Source of the DNA: Cryomorphaceae bacterium
Lineage (GTDB): Bacteria; Bacteroidota; Bacteroidia; Flavobacteriales; Schleiferiaceae
Assembly (NCBI GenBank): GCA_011525035.1
Contig: WTIZ01000055.1
Coordinates: 1 to 34,081 of the forward strand
Direction of reading: 5' to 3'
DNA length: 34,081 bases
Part shown: positions 14,171 to 23,482 of the stretch, piece by piece
Position numbering within the stretch: position 1 is the first letter of the stretch
How the letters are laid out: the number at the start of each line of letters is the position of its first letter
Translations under genes and position numbers: made by a program
Notes under the pieces: model-generated
The model's input: the letters and a program-made list of their open reading frames with translations, nothing else
Databases searched by the model: none
Told to the model about the DNA's origin: nothing

Positions 14171-16465
14171 ATGCGTAAACACCTCTATTTCCTAGCCCTT
14201 TTCATTGGGTCGTTCTCTACTGTAAATGCCCAAGGACTTTACGACTCTACCCACATAACGAACATTCAAATCACCTTTGCTCAAAGCAACTGGGATTATA
14301 TGTTAGATACTGCCAAAGCGGGTAGTGAGGGCTATATTATGGCTCAGTCTGTCAGTATCAACGGGACCCTCTATGATAGTGTAGGGGTGAAGTACAAAGG
14401 GAATTCTACGTATCAGCCTAACCAAACAAAGAATCCTTGGCACATAGAATTGGATACCTATAAAACCCAAGATTATCAGGGCTTCACGGACATCAAATTG
14501 AGTAATGTTTCCAAGGATCCGTCTTTTTTAAGGGAAGTGCTTTCTTATGACATTGCCCGCCGTTATATGTTTGCTCCAAAAGCGAATTATGCTGTAGTCT
14601 ACGTGAATGGGTCACAAATGGGGCTATATACAAGTGCGGAGGCAATCACGAAAAGATTTGTTGATACTTACTTGGGCTCCAAAAAGCGCACTTTCGTGAA
14701 GTGTAATCCCCCGGCAGGTGCGGGTCCAGGAACTACTACCTACCCTGATTTGGTTTACGACGGTAACGACAGCACCGATTACTACGATTCTTATGAACTG
14801 AAGTCCGATGCCGGTTGGGCAGAGTTGATTCACCTTATGGATACGCTTAAGAACAATGTTTCAGCCATTGAGGAAATTCTTCAAGTGGATCAGGCGCTTT
14901 GGATGCATGCGTTTAATAATGCCCTGGTCAATTTGGACAGCTACTCCGGGGGGTTCAAACAGAATTACTATCTGTACCGCACTAAGAGCCGTCAGTTCTA
15001 TCCCATTATCTGGGATTTGAATGAAAGCTTTGGAAAGTTCAGCATGACAGGTACGATAAATTTGAGTAATACTACTTCAAAAGCTCAAATGACGCATTTG
15101 TTGCATGCAAACGACGCGGGTTGGCCGCTGATACAGAAACTACTCAATGTGCCTATGTATAAACGCATGTATTTGGCACACCTAAAGACCATCATGGAGG
15201 AGAATTTCAGTGATGGTAGCTATTACACCAAAGCCCAGTACTATCATAACTTTATTGATAGTGCAGTGAATGCTGATCCAAATAAACTAACTACTTACGC
15301 CCAATTTCAATCCAACATTACCACGGATGTTAGCAGTGGACCGGGTGGAGGTGGACCAGGAGGTGGAGGTCCTGGGGGCGGAAATTCTGCTCCAGGAATC
15401 TCTGCGCTAATGAATGCACGAAGCACCTATATTCTTGGACTTTCCGATTTTACGGCGACCCAACCAGAAATCACCAACGTAACGGCGGCACTTTCATCAA
15501 GTAACACCGGTACAATAACAGCTACAGTCTTGAACGCTAACGCAGTGTATGTAAGCACAAGGAATGATGTTGAAGAAAGATTCAATCGTCAACAGATGTA
15601 TGACGATGGACTGCATGGAGATGGAGCGGCCAACGACGGAGTTTATGGTGCTTTTACTTCAGTTTCAAGTGTTCAACAACACTATTATATCTATGCTGAC
15701 GGTACCACCATTGGTAAGTTTTCGCCTGAACGCGCCGGGCATGAGTACCACGTCTTGGGATTCCAAAATCCGACAAGCGGATTAGTCATCAACGAAATCA
15801 TGGCGAGCAACAACGGTACAATAGCTGCGACAGACGGTGAATATTATGACTGGGTTGAATTGTACAATGCATCATCTGATCCAATTTATCTTGGCGATTA
15901 TGGCCTTACGGACGATTTAGGCAATCCTTCTAAATTCAGTTTGCCAGCAGTATCCTTACCTGCTGGCGATTTTGCCTTATTCTGGGCATCTGATGAGGCC
16001 GTCGTCGATCCTTATCATATGCCTTTCAAGCTTGCTAAATCTGGGGAAGAAGTGGCACTGTTCTATGATCCAAGCGGAACAGCAGATACTGTGGATTATA
16101 TCAGCTACGGCGCACAGACTACTGATGTGAGCTACGGACGCAGTTACGATGCCTCACCGAACTGGGTGTTCTTTTCGATGCCGACGCCAGATGCTAGTAA
16201 TGGAACTTTAGAATTGGAAGAATTGGAGCCGATTCAACTTTCAGTCTATCCAAACCCACATCGCGGCAGCTTCGAAGTGAAAAACACCTCTACGGAGAGC
16301 CTCATTTTAACAGGGTACGACTTACGCGGCGCAGTTCTGTTTACGGAAAGAATAGAAGCGGGGGCGACGCATAGATTTAAGCAAATACAACACCGCCAAC
16401 AAATCATCCTTCATTACTCAGGACAATCCACTGGCGGTGCAGTAAGAGTGCTCTCTGCGCGGTAA
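14171..16465 (+). CDS. secreted CotH-kinase-family protein with lamin-tail domain and T9SS C-terminal domain
   Basis: The 764-residue protein has a signal peptide ending VNA/Q at about residue 20. A CotH-like domain fills about 30-385, with VGVKYKGNSTYQ, LREVLSYDIARRY and PIIWDLNESFG (Asp282, Asn284), the kind of Asp/Asn pair used by CotH spore-coat kinases. A Gly/Pro-rich linker (coded around 15337-15385) follows, then a beta sandwich. A lamin-tail domain (about 535-655, VINEIMASNNG, DWVELYNAS) comes next. The last 75 residues (LSVYPNPHRGSFEV to AVRVLSAR) look like a T9SS type A sorting domain. It is probably displayed on the surface; kinase activity outside the cell is uncertain. The ATG at 14171 gives the signal peptide; a TTG at 14147 does not. 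Its stop abuts the convergent gene without a gap. Confidence 0.9.
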   Translation: MRKHLYFLALFIGSFSTVNAQGLYDSTHITNIQITFAQSNWDYMLDTAKAGSEGYIMAQSVSINGTLYDSVGVKYKGNSTYQPNQTKNPWHIELDTYKTQDYQGFTDIKLSNVSKDPSFLREVLSYDIARRYMFAPKANYAVVYVNGSQMGLYTSAEAITKRFVDTYLGSKKRTFVKCNPPAGAGPGTTTYPDLVYDGNDSTDYYDSYELKSDAGWAELIHLMDTLKNNVSAIEEILQVDQALWMHAFNNALVNLDSYSGGFKQNYYLYRTKSRQFYPIIWDLNESFGKFSMTGTINLSNTTSKAQMTHLLHANDAGWPLIQKLLNVPMYKRMYLAHLKTIMEENFSDGSYYTKAQYYHNFIDSAVNADPNKLTTYAQFQSNITTDVSSGPGGGGPGGGGPGGGNSAPGISALMNARSTYILGLSDFTATQPEITNVTAALSSSNTGTITATVLNANAVYVSTRNDVEERFNRQQMYDDGLHGDGAANDGVYGAFTSVSSVQQHYYIYADGTTIGKFSPERAGHEYHVLGFQNPTSGLVINEIMASNNGTIAATDGEYYDWVELYNASSDPIYLGDYGLTDDLGNPSKFSLPAVSLPAGDFALFWASDEAVVDPYHMPFKLAKSGEEVALFYDPSGTADTVDYISYGAQTTDVSYGRSYDASPNWVFFSMPTPDASNGTLELEELEPIQLSVYPNPHRGSFEVKNTSTESLILTGYDLRGAVLFTERIEAGATHRFKQIQHRQQIILHYSGQSTGGAVRVLSAR

Positions 16466-18610
16466 TTAAAAATCTAATGCCAAGCCTACGGTCCACATTC
16501 TAGGGGTAAAGGTGCGGTATCCTGCTGGCCTTGCAGCCACAATGTGACGGGTGTTCGAAATGTTTTGGATACCGGCTTGCAGCGTGCACACCTTGCTGTA
16601 CTTATAGTTGATCGAGTAATTCGCGACCAATGCCGCTGGAAGGTCATATTCATCGAGCTCAGAAGCTGATTTACGTGAGCTTAGTGCTTGTAGTTGAAGA
16701 CCTGTATTCCACTTACCACTTTCGTAAAGTACTTGTGCATTGGCCTGTAGCGCGGGTAGGTAGGGAAGGATGTCTCCTTCTTTTACGTTGCCCCATCCGT
16801 CAAAATCACTGCTGAAACTTTCGGTAAACACCGCTCTAGTATAGGTTGCAGAGGTTTGTAAGTTCCACTTGCCTAATTGGCCAGCCCATTGCCCTTCGAT
16901 GCCGCTGATCTGCGCGGCTCCACCGTTAAATAGCTCTCCAGTACCTGAGCCACCCGAAGATGCTGCATCAGAGCCCAATAGCCTTGCGTATTCACTGTGG
17001 AAGACGGTAAGTGCAATAGGTTGCTTTCTATTCTGGATACCAAATTCGGTATTCACACTTAGCTCGGGTAAAACTCCTTCTTTACTTCCAGCAGGTGTCA
17101 TGCCTTGGTGCACTCCCGTAAAGAGGCTCCAGTTGCCAACTTCCTTGCTGAGACTTATTCCTGGAAGTAAGGTTTGTGTAATGTTCGAGCGCTCACTAAG
17201 GTCCAAGCCCTGGCGCTCTGGATCTGCGCTGCCCCAATCTGTGCGGTAGCTTTCAATGTGTTCGCCGCGAAGCCCTAACTGCACACTCCAAGTGTTCCAA
17301 GAAGCCGTAGTCCTCGCATAGGCACTTGCTGCACGCGCTGCGTCCAATCTGTTTCCGGCTGCTCCTGCTTCACCGGCTTGAAGGAATATGGGAGCCTCAT
17401 CTGTTAGGGAATAGGTATCTCTATGTTGAAATCTATCGGCGTGGTCGTAGTGGAACCTTGCTCCAGCTTCGTGTTTGAAGAGTACATCACCGGCGCGCTG
17501 GCTGTATTGCCCTCTGAACTGTAATCCTTGGCTCAGGTAATAGCGGTTATTCGCTTTAAGGGTGGCGGTGTATGTGTCTGTATTTGTGCCTCTTAATGCT
17601 CCATAGAAACCTAAATAATCATTAGGGTTAGCAAGGATGGAAGATACACCTACGCTTGTTGATCCGTCAGAGACTTTATCTAGTTTATACCAGTTTCTAT
17701 GTACGAATTGACGGTATAGGTCAGCACGTACCCAACCCTTTTTCAGATTCAACGTATAACCTATTCTTGTCATGAGGCGCTCCATGGCCATATTGTCTAA
17801 TGCACTGGCGACATAACGGCCGTTAGGGTTCTCAAGGGCATCTTCAAGGCTCTGGCCTAAATAGGTTTGATTAGAACGCTCAGTGGTTCCTGCAAAGAAC
17901 ACCTCTAGATGATGCATATCCTTATCGTCTAGGTGCTGTATCCATTTGAAGTAACCGTCATTGAGTCCGAATCCGCCATACTGTTGGCCGTCTATGTCGT
18001 TGAACCCTTGGGCACCGTTTCTACCTAACCCATAAAAGAATTGGCTTCTATCGTTTAAAGTAACTTGGCCACGTGCGTTCGCCATGAGTCGTCCAAAGGC
18101 ACCAGCAGTTGTTCGAATCTGATGGTAGTCCATTTCTTGCGGTGTAGCCGTGACAAAATTAATAGCGCCCCCAGTACTCTGAGGACCCGTAATAAGTGCA
18201 GCGCCACCCTTGAGAATTTCTATCTGTTCATACTTCCAAAGTACTGGTGAATAGTACGCTGCAGGCGCGGAATAGGCCGCGGGAGCAGTAAGAATTCCGT
18301 CTTCCATCAACGTGATGCGTGAGGAGCGCTCAACACCCGTACCGCGGATGCCAATATTCAATCTCAAGCCCCAGCCGTCCTCTTGTTGGGTATATACACC
18401 AGGCTGAGATTGCAAAAGAGTATTGCCATCAACCACATTGAATCGAGCCAATTCGATCATGGGTAAGACCAATTCTGAAGAGGAACGGTGGTTGGTTTTC
18501 GAATGCGTTGAAGTGATGGTGATGCTCTCTAACTCTACCGGAGCAGGTAAGGTAGTGTCAATAGGTTCCGCTGTTGAGAAACTGATTGCAAATAGGAGTG
18601 GGGTAATCAT
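16466..18610 (-). CDS. TonB-dependent receptor, FecA-like (iron-chelate uptake)
   Basis: A 714-residue outer-membrane receptor. The plug domain begins near residue 30 (ESITITSTHSK) and contains NIGIRGTGVERSSRITLMEDGI, YEQIEILKGGAALITGPQSTGGAINFVTATP, the classical FecA/siderophore-receptor pattern. The barrel ends TVGLALDF, with a terminal Phe. No carboxypeptidase-like domain is present, unlike the other two receptors here. The signal peptide is short and lacks the usual positive charge (MITPLLFAISFSTAEP), but an in-frame TAA four codons upstream rules out a longer ATG-started form. It has its own promoter with an operator-like palindrome, as expected for an iron-regulated gene. The exact ligand is unknown. 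Confidence 0.9.
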   Translation of the reverse strand: MITPLLFAISFSTAEPIDTTLPAPVELESITITSTHSKTNHRSSSELVLPMIELARFNVVDGNTLLQSQPGVYTQQEDGWGLRLNIGIRGTGVERSSRITLMEDGILTAPAAYSAPAAYYSPVLWKYEQIEILKGGAALITGPQSTGGAINFVTATPQEMDYHQIRTTAGAFGRLMANARGQVTLNDRSQFFYGLGRNGAQGFNDIDGQQYGGFGLNDGYFKWIQHLDDKDMHHLEVFFAGTTERSNQTYLGQSLEDALENPNGRYVASALDNMAMERLMTRIGYTLNLKKGWVRADLYRQFVHRNWYKLDKVSDGSTSVGVSSILANPNDYLGFYGALRGTNTDTYTATLKANNRYYLSQGLQFRGQYSQRAGDVLFKHEAGARFHYDHADRFQHRDTYSLTDEAPIFLQAGEAGAAGNRLDAARAASAYARTTASWNTWSVQLGLRGEHIESYRTDWGSADPERQGLDLSERSNITQTLLPGISLSKEVGNWSLFTGVHQGMTPAGSKEGVLPELSVNTEFGIQNRKQPIALTVFHSEYARLLGSDAASSGGSGTGELFNGGAAQISGIEGQWAGQLGKWNLQTSATYTRAVFTESFSSDFDGWGNVKEGDILPYLPALQANAQVLYESGKWNTGLQLQALSSRKSASELDEYDLPAALVANYSINYKYSKVCTLQAGIQNISNTRHIVAARPAGYRTFTPRMWTVGLALDF

Positions 18611-18615
18611 CCGAA

Positions 18616-18638
18616 TTATTTAGATTGATTTTAAATAA
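18616..18638. repeat. inverted repeat in the leader of the FecA-like gene
   Basis: TTATTTA (18616-18622) and TAAATAA (18632-18638) are perfect inverted arms separated by nine bases. They fall in the predicted 5' untranslated leader of the receptor gene, from about the transcription start to just before the ATG. This may be a second regulator-binding site. Confidence 0.5.
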
Positions 18639-18643
18639 CACGG

Positions 18644-18674
18644 CAAACGTACTATCTAGAATCGTTCTAAACAA
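18644..18674 (-). promoter_or_regulatory. promoter with embedded palindromic operator for the FecA-like receptor
   Basis: On the minus strand TTG (18674-18672) and TACGTTTG (18651-18644) are separated by 20 bases, a good Bacteroidota promoter. The spacer contains the perfect palindrome TAGAATCGTTCTA (18657-18669). A regulator bound there would cover the polymerase site, so repression is likely, perhaps by an iron-responsive factor. The regulator is not in this window. Confidence 0.6.
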
Positions 18675-18703
18675 CCTTTTGATGAAGGATTTTAGTAAAG
18701 ATT

Positions 18704-19474
18704 TTAAAACTTCAAATGGCGTATGGTATTGCCGTTATTTATGAGTTGTTCAAGGCTCTTAATGCCAAGCTGTACATGGCTTTCATCGAACTTTCTCGAA
18801 TTCACTTTATCCTTTTCCATGGTTTTTACGCCTTCAGGAACCATCGGTGAATCCGTTACCAGTAAGAGTGCCCCAGTCGGGATGTGATTGTGAAATCCTA
18901 CCGTAAACAGGGTAGCGGTTTCCATATCAATGGCGTAGGCACGAATGGCCAACAGGTATTCTTTAAACTCGTCGTCAAACTCCCACACTCTGCGGTTTGT
19001 GGTGTAGACAGTACCTGTCCAATAGTTGATGTTGTTATCACGCACAGTAGTCGATACGGCCTTTTGCAAAGCAAATGAAGGCATAGCCGGTACTTCCGGT
19101 GGGAAATAATCGTCGGATGTACCCTCGCCGCGTATGGCGCCAATAGGTAAAATGAAATCACCGATAGAATTTCGTTTTTTCAGTCCGCCGCACTTTCCCA
19201 AAAACAGCACAGCTTTCGGTTCTATGGCCGACAGTAGGTCCATAATAGTTGCTGCATTGGGAGAACCCATTCCAAAGTTGATCATCGTAATGCCGTTGTG
19301 CGTGGCACTGCTCATACTTTTATCTCTGCCCTGTACCTCTGCACCTGTTAACTGGGCAAAGAGGTCTACATAATGCTGAAAATTGGTCAAGAGTATGTAA
19401 TTCCCAAAATCTTCAAGGGCTACTCCTGTATAGCGTACAAGCCAGTTGTCGACGATTTCTTTTTTTGTTTTCAT
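18704..19474 (-). CDS. amn: AMP nucleosidase
   Basis: This 256-residue cytosolic enzyme is expected to hydrolyse AMP to adenine and ribose 5-phosphate, balancing the adenylate pool. It is the short form common in Bacteroidota, without the extra N-terminal domain of the enterobacterial enzyme. Family motifs include GITMINFGMGSPNAATIMDL, VLFLGKCGGLK, FILPIGAIRGEGTSDDYFPPEVPA, and AIDMETATLF with the nucleoside-phosphorylase-fold Glu. Its ATG overlaps the stop of the cytidine deaminase gene by four bases (ATGA), so the two salvage genes are coupled. The receptor gene downstream has its own promoter. Confidence 0.92.
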   Translation of the reverse strand: MKTKKEIVDNWLVRYTGVALEDFGNYILLTNFQHYVDLFAQLTGAEVQGRDKSMSSATHNGITMINFGMGSPNAATIMDLLSAIEPKAVLFLGKCGGLKKRNSIGDFILPIGAIRGEGTSDDYFPPEVPAMPSFALQKAVSTTVRDNNINYWTGTVYTTNRRVWEFDDEFKEYLLAIRAYAIDMETATLFTVGFHNHIPTGALLLVTDSPMVPEGVKTMEKDKVNSRKFDESHVQLGIKSLEQLINNGNTIRHLKF

Positions 19475-19944
19475 AGGTTCTTAGGTAAAGTAAAACTGAA
19501 GGGTAGCAAATCCTGTACCCCCGTGAATTCAAGGGCATCTGCAGTCCTATTCATCAAGAACAATTGGTAGGGCACTTCTTGCCTTAACTCAGTTTCATGC
19601 AGTACTTGTCTGCACGATCCGCAGGGCGCAGCTGGAGACCGCTCTTGCTCACCGGTCATGATATAAATGGCTTTGATACGTTCATGAGGGAACGCGGCCT
19701 TAGCAGCGAGCACTGCAACGCGCTCTCCACACAATCCGTCTGGAAATGCCGCATTCTCTTGATTGGTACCAACCACAGTGTGCCCGTTATCTAATAGGAC
19801 AACACTTGAAACGGGATAATTTGAATAGGGGGCATATGCCGATTCTAACAGTTCTTCGAGTTTCTCCTCAATAGCTTTTGGAACAATCGCCTTCGTCCTC
19901 CAATCTTCATGAAGCGTGTAGCGAATGGTTTTCTCTTGTTGCAT
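19471..19944 (-). CDS. cdd: cytidine deaminase
   Basis: The enzyme converts cytidine and deoxycytidine to uridine and deoxyuridine in pyrimidine salvage. In the 157-residue form chosen here, the zinc site is complete: Cys72 and catalytic Glu74 in LCGERVA, and Cys108 and Cys111 in PCGSCRQ. NQENAAFPDG provides the usual nucleoside-binding Asn and Glu. The common CAE reads CGE. Three ATGs are possible (20001, 19965, 19944); the last fits the family N-terminus best, and the upstream residues look unrelated. The gene is divergent from the hydroxylase at 20099 and overlaps amn by four bases downstream. Confidence 0.9.
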   Translation of the reverse strand: MQQEKTIRYTLHEDWRTKAIVPKAIEEKLEELLESAYAPYSNYPVSSVVLLDNGHTVVGTNQENAAFPDGLCGERVAVLAAKAAFPHERIKAIYIMTGEQERSPAAPCGSCRQVLHETELRQEVPYQLFLMNRTADALEFTGVQDLLPFSFTLPKNL

Positions 19945-20098
19945 GCGCTGGGTCTTGGTGCCCATTAAGATACCTCTTTTAATCCAACTAAAACGATTCA
20001 TAAATGAAACAGCTTTAATTGTTTTGGGCACTATATGGGCCAAGTTAACCCCCAATTACACGGAACTTGATGAATATGCCGTACTCCCGCTGTATTGC

Positions 20099-21133
20099 AT
20101 GGTACTACTTTTCAGTATGTCATTGGGTTTCCTTTTTATCATAGTTCCAGTCGCGATGTCCATATTTGGTTTGGAGGTTTATTTCTTGCGCAAGACAGGG
20201 TATAAATTCACTTGGGATCAAACATTACTCAATCTATCTCTGGGATTTTTTGACCGCCTCATGGGATTATATCTCACCGAACGCAGCCTCATACTCATAG
20301 AGCAGGTGGTGAGTTGGAGGTTATTCCCTGGAATTGAAAAATCCATTTTTGCATTCGTATTGACCTTTATAGGTGTCGATTTTATCTGGTACCTATTTCA
20401 TCGAATGGGACATCGAGTTTCCCTTATGTGGGGCATTCACTTAGTGCACCATCAAAGCGACGAGTATAATCTCAGTGTAAACTTCGCTTTAAGCCCACTC
20501 GGGTTCATGATACGCAGCATAATGTATTCCTCATTGGTGTTCTTGGGCCTTCCCGTAGAATATGTCATCATGAGTGGCTATCTCAATGCGTTCTACCAAT
20601 ACTATTTACACACGGAATTTATTTCGACCATACCTTGGCTAGAGCATGTATTGGTAATGCCTGATCACCATAAGGTGCATCATGCTTCCAACGAGGTATA
20701 CCTCGATAAGAATTATGGCGGTGTATTCATCTTTTGGGACAAGCTTTTTGGTTCGTTTATAGCGTACGAGGAAAAGCCCGATTATGGTCTGACCACCGAG
20801 CTGCCACAAAGAGACTTTATCAATATACAGTTGTTCTTTTTTAAAAAGCTGTATTCAAATTTCCGTCGATATGGCCTAAAAAAGGGGCTTCAACTGCTTT
20901 GGTTGGGTCCGGAACATCAAGATTCTCATGTGCCCGACGTACTTCCATTAGCTGCCAAACCAACTGTTAGTAAGGCAGTAATTGGTATTGCCATCTATTT
21001 AATCACCTATCGTTTTTTAACGACCACTGACGATTGGCTTTCTATGTGTATTGCCGTGATGCTCAATTTAACAGCCATTGTTCTCGTCAACGGTATTACT
21101 TATACGAAAACACACATCAAGCAGCTTAGTTAA
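20099..21133 (+). CDS. sterol desaturase / fatty acid hydroxylase family membrane protein
   Basis: A membrane-embedded di-iron oxygenase, probably hydroxylating or desaturating a lipid. The His clusters are all present in the 344-residue form: H101-x3-H105 (HRMGH), H114-x2-HH (HLVHH), H171 in LHTEF, and HHKVHH at 190-195. Several hydrophobic segments precede and follow them (about 1-25, 85-100, 140-160, and a C-terminal pair). The frame extends upstream to 19925 but overlaps the divergent cdd start; ATG 20099 gives the usual family N-terminus, while non-ATG starts between 20029 and 20099 remain possible. The substrate is unknown. A strong terminator follows. Confidence 0.85.
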   Translation: MVLLFSMSLGFLFIIVPVAMSIFGLEVYFLRKTGYKFTWDQTLLNLSLGFFDRLMGLYLTERSLILIEQVVSWRLFPGIEKSIFAFVLTFIGVDFIWYLFHRMGHRVSLMWGIHLVHHQSDEYNLSVNFALSPLGFMIRSIMYSSLVFLGLPVEYVIMSGYLNAFYQYYLHTEFISTIPWLEHVLVMPDHHKVHHASNEVYLDKNYGGVFIFWDKLFGSFIAYEEKPDYGLTTELPQRDFINIQLFFFKKLYSNFRRYGLKKGLQLLWLGPEHQDSHVPDVLPLAAKPTVSKAVIGIAIYLITYRFLTTTDDWLSMCIAVMLNLTAIVLVNGITYTKTHIKQLS

Positions 21134-21142
21134 GCGATAAAA

Positions 21143-21170
21143 AAAGGGCGCCCCATCCGGGGCGCCCTTT
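21143..21170. terminator. bidirectional terminator
   Basis: AAAGGGCGCCCC (21143-21154) and GGGGCGCCCTTT (21159-21170) form a perfect 12-bp stem with a four-base loop. It lies between a plus-strand stop at 21133 and a minus-strand stop at 21192. The A-run on the left supports leftward termination as well; the rightward T-run is short. Confidence 0.88.
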
Positions 21171-21191
21171 ACTCAAATACTCAAAGGAGTG

Positions 21192-23201
21192 TTATTCGAA
21201 GCTATAGGTGCTGCCGTAGCGCAACATCTGTCCCAGGAAGTCCATAGGGTAGGTGACCTTTACATCGATGATGCTATCACCTTCCATAACAGGCTCCATT
21301 TCAGGGTTTACAAAACCGCTATACGGTGCAAGATTCAAAGGCTCAGAACGACGCAATACTTCTGCATGGAGTTCCGCATCTACCTTCACTCCGTAGGTCT
21401 CTACGAGATTTCTTCCGGCTTCAAAATCACCCTCGCTCTTAATACGTTGGATCTCACGAAGCAATTCTCCAAAGTACCCGCGCAGTTTGTCGTAATCATT
21501 TACTACAAAGTAGGTCTTGCCGTCGATGACTTTACGCTCTATGACATTCTCTTCTTGTCCACGTTCGAAAGCCCACGAGGCCACCAACTGGCGGTTGCGC
21601 ATGTGGTCTTCTTCGATATCGTCTCCAGGCAAAATGCGGCGCAATTGCAGCATCATACCGTTTGAGATGTAGTTGTCAAACTCGGCATAGCCAGCCTCTT
21701 TGTTTTCCATCAAGCCAATTTCCTGCATCTTATCGTCCAAGATGAAGTACAATGCCACTAGGTCGGCACGAGCTTCTTCCAGCGTTGAGCTGTAGTTCTT
21801 TAAAGTTTCTTTTGGTGTACCCACTCCAGGGTTGATTTTACCCGATGCATGACCCACCACTTCGTGAAGGGCAGTGTGCATCTTAGAACCGAGTTCACCG
21901 TATTTCTCGGCACGCTCGTTGTGCATGGTAGAGAAGCCAAATTCTTCGGCCATACCCTTACCGGCACTTGCGTGGTAGGCATCTTCAATGTTTCCAAGCG
22001 ATACAGATTTAGATCCGTGCTCTACGCGAATCCAGTTTGCGTTTGGAAGGTTTACACCAATAGGCGTAGAAGGAGAGGCATCCCCAGCTTCACCTGCTAC
22101 GGTAACAATCTTGTAGCTAACGCCGACAACGCTTTCCTTTTTGTGCTCGTCCATGATAGGGCTGTTGTCCTCAAACCATTGAACGTTATCTGCGACTACG
22201 GCCATGCGCGCGCTGGCATCGAAGTCTTTCACCTGAACTACGGTCTCGTAAGAACCTCTGTAGCCCATAGGATCGTTGTATACTTCCACAAAACCATTGA
22301 TGTAATCTACATCGCCGCCGGTAGTACTTACCCACGCAATGTTGTAATCGTCCCATTTGGTGAGATCGCCACTTTCGTAATATTCGATCAACAGACCAAG
22401 TGCCTTAGCCTGGTCCTCGTTTTCTGCTACTGCTTGGGCTTTCGCGAGGTGGCCCATGATTTCTTTAATGCTACTTGCATAACGTCCACGTGCGCTGAAC
22501 ACTTCCTCGTAGATCTCACCGTTTTCATCGCGAGACAGGCGGCTGTTTAGACCGTGGCTTACGGGACGTGCAGGATCTGCATCTTCCTTCGCGGCATAGA
22601 ATGCCTCAGCTTCGGCTTGTGTGATATCTGGCGCGTAGAAGTTTACTGCAGAGGCGAGTAGTAGGTCTACACCGTCCGCACGGTTTACTTTTTTCGCATC
22701 AAAACTTGGGTCGAAGATGGCGCGCTGCGCTTCTTCAGACAGCTCGATACCAAGGTCAGAAAGGGTTTGAAGGAACCAGTCTTGGTCAAAGTCAGCCGCA
22801 AACTTCATGTTGCTGTAGTGGTGGTGAATACCGTTTGCAAAGAATACGCGCTTGGCGTACACTTCGAAATCTGCATATTCAGCAGATGCCTTATCCACAT
22901 TTTCGCTAGAAATAATCGCTTCTAGTGCACGACGGATTTCTAGGTTGTGACGGTAATTACAATCCCACATAATATCGCGCCCTGCCAATCCGGCCTGAGT
23001 GAGGTGGTAGGCATAGATGCGTTGCTGTGGAGTGAGGTCGTCCCACGATGGGATTTGGTAGCGGAGTACTTTGATGTCTGCAAAGCGGTCTACCTGCCAC
23101 TGAAAGTCGCTGTGATCTGTTTCGGTGTGCATTTCTTCTTGAGGGTTGCAGGAGCTCAGGGCAATAGCTGCCATTGCTCCCATGAACAATACTCTTTTCA
23201 T
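21192..23201 (-). CDS. dipeptidyl peptidase III-like lipoprotein (peptidase family M49)
   Basis: A 669-residue zinc metallopeptidase expected to remove dipeptides from peptide N-termini. The M49 signature is clear: HEVVGH at 446-451 (two His ligands and catalytic Glu447) followed by ASGK, and EEARAD at 475-480 with the third zinc-ligand Glu. Homologues in Bacteroidota are sometimes mislabelled dihydrofolate reductase. The N-terminus is a lipoprotein signal (MKRVLFMGAMAAIALSSC) with Cys18 in the lipobox and Asn after it, so it should be anchored in the envelope, unlike the cytosolic eukaryotic enzyme. It follows the VF530 gene by 38 bases on the same strand and may be cotranscribed. Confidence 0.9.
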   Translation of the reverse strand: MKRVLFMGAMAAIALSSCNPQEEMHTETDHSDFQWQVDRFADIKVLRYQIPSWDDLTPQQRIYAYHLTQAGLAGRDIMWDCNYRHNLEIRRALEAIISSENVDKASAEYADFEVYAKRVFFANGIHHHYSNMKFAADFDQDWFLQTLSDLGIELSEEAQRAIFDPSFDAKKVNRADGVDLLLASAVNFYAPDITQAEAEAFYAAKEDADPARPVSHGLNSRLSRDENGEIYEEVFSARGRYASSIKEIMGHLAKAQAVAENEDQAKALGLLIEYYESGDLTKWDDYNIAWVSTTGGDVDYINGFVEVYNDPMGYRGSYETVVQVKDFDASARMAVVADNVQWFEDNSPIMDEHKKESVVGVSYKIVTVAGEAGDASPSTPIGVNLPNANWIRVEHGSKSVSLGNIEDAYHASAGKGMAEEFGFSTMHNERAEKYGELGSKMHTALHEVVGHASGKINPGVGTPKETLKNYSSTLEEARADLVALYFILDDKMQEIGLMENKEAGYAEFDNYISNGMMLQLRRILPGDDIEEDHMRNRQLVASWAFERGQEENVIERKVIDGKTYFVVNDYDKLRGYFGELLREIQRIKSEGDFEAGRNLVETYGVKVDAELHAEVLRRSEPLNLAPYSGFVNPEMEPVMEGDSIIDVKVTYPMDFLGQMLRYGSTYSFE

Positions 23202-23239
23202 GTTTTACTGGGTAATTAGACCGGTAAGATAAGGCAGAA

Positions 23240-23482
23240 TTACAGCTTTTCTTCAACGCCGTTAGGAAAGGTATCTAGGTAAAGCTGTTCCACCTTTGTA
23301 CGCGCCCATGGCGTTTTCCTCAGGAACTTCAGCGTCGATTTTACCGAAGGGTCATACATGAAGCATCGCACGGGAATGCGAAGGGCTAATTGGTCCCAAC
23401 CCCAATACTCGACCAGCGCTTCTACCATGTGGGCCAGTTTAACGCCATGAAGGGGATTATTCGCCTGACTCATCGTGCTCAT
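23240..23482 (-). CDS. VF530 family protein (DUF2132)
   Basis: An 80-residue protein of the small VF530/DUF2132 family, which has a DNA-binding-like helical fold. Family hallmarks are NNPLHGVKLAHMVEALVEYWGW, IPVRCFMYDPSVKSTLKFLRKTPWAR and VEQLYL. The cellular role is unknown. Two ATGs are possible, 23482 and 23473; either overlaps the end of rlmF (stop at 23457). A longer frame from 23503 adds residues not seen in the family. It probably forms one operon with rlmF and the peptidase gene. Confidence 0.85.
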   Translation of the reverse strand: MSTMSQANNPLHGVKLAHMVEALVEYWGWDQLALRIPVRCFMYDPSVKSTLKFLRKTPWARTKVEQLYLDTFPNGVEEKL

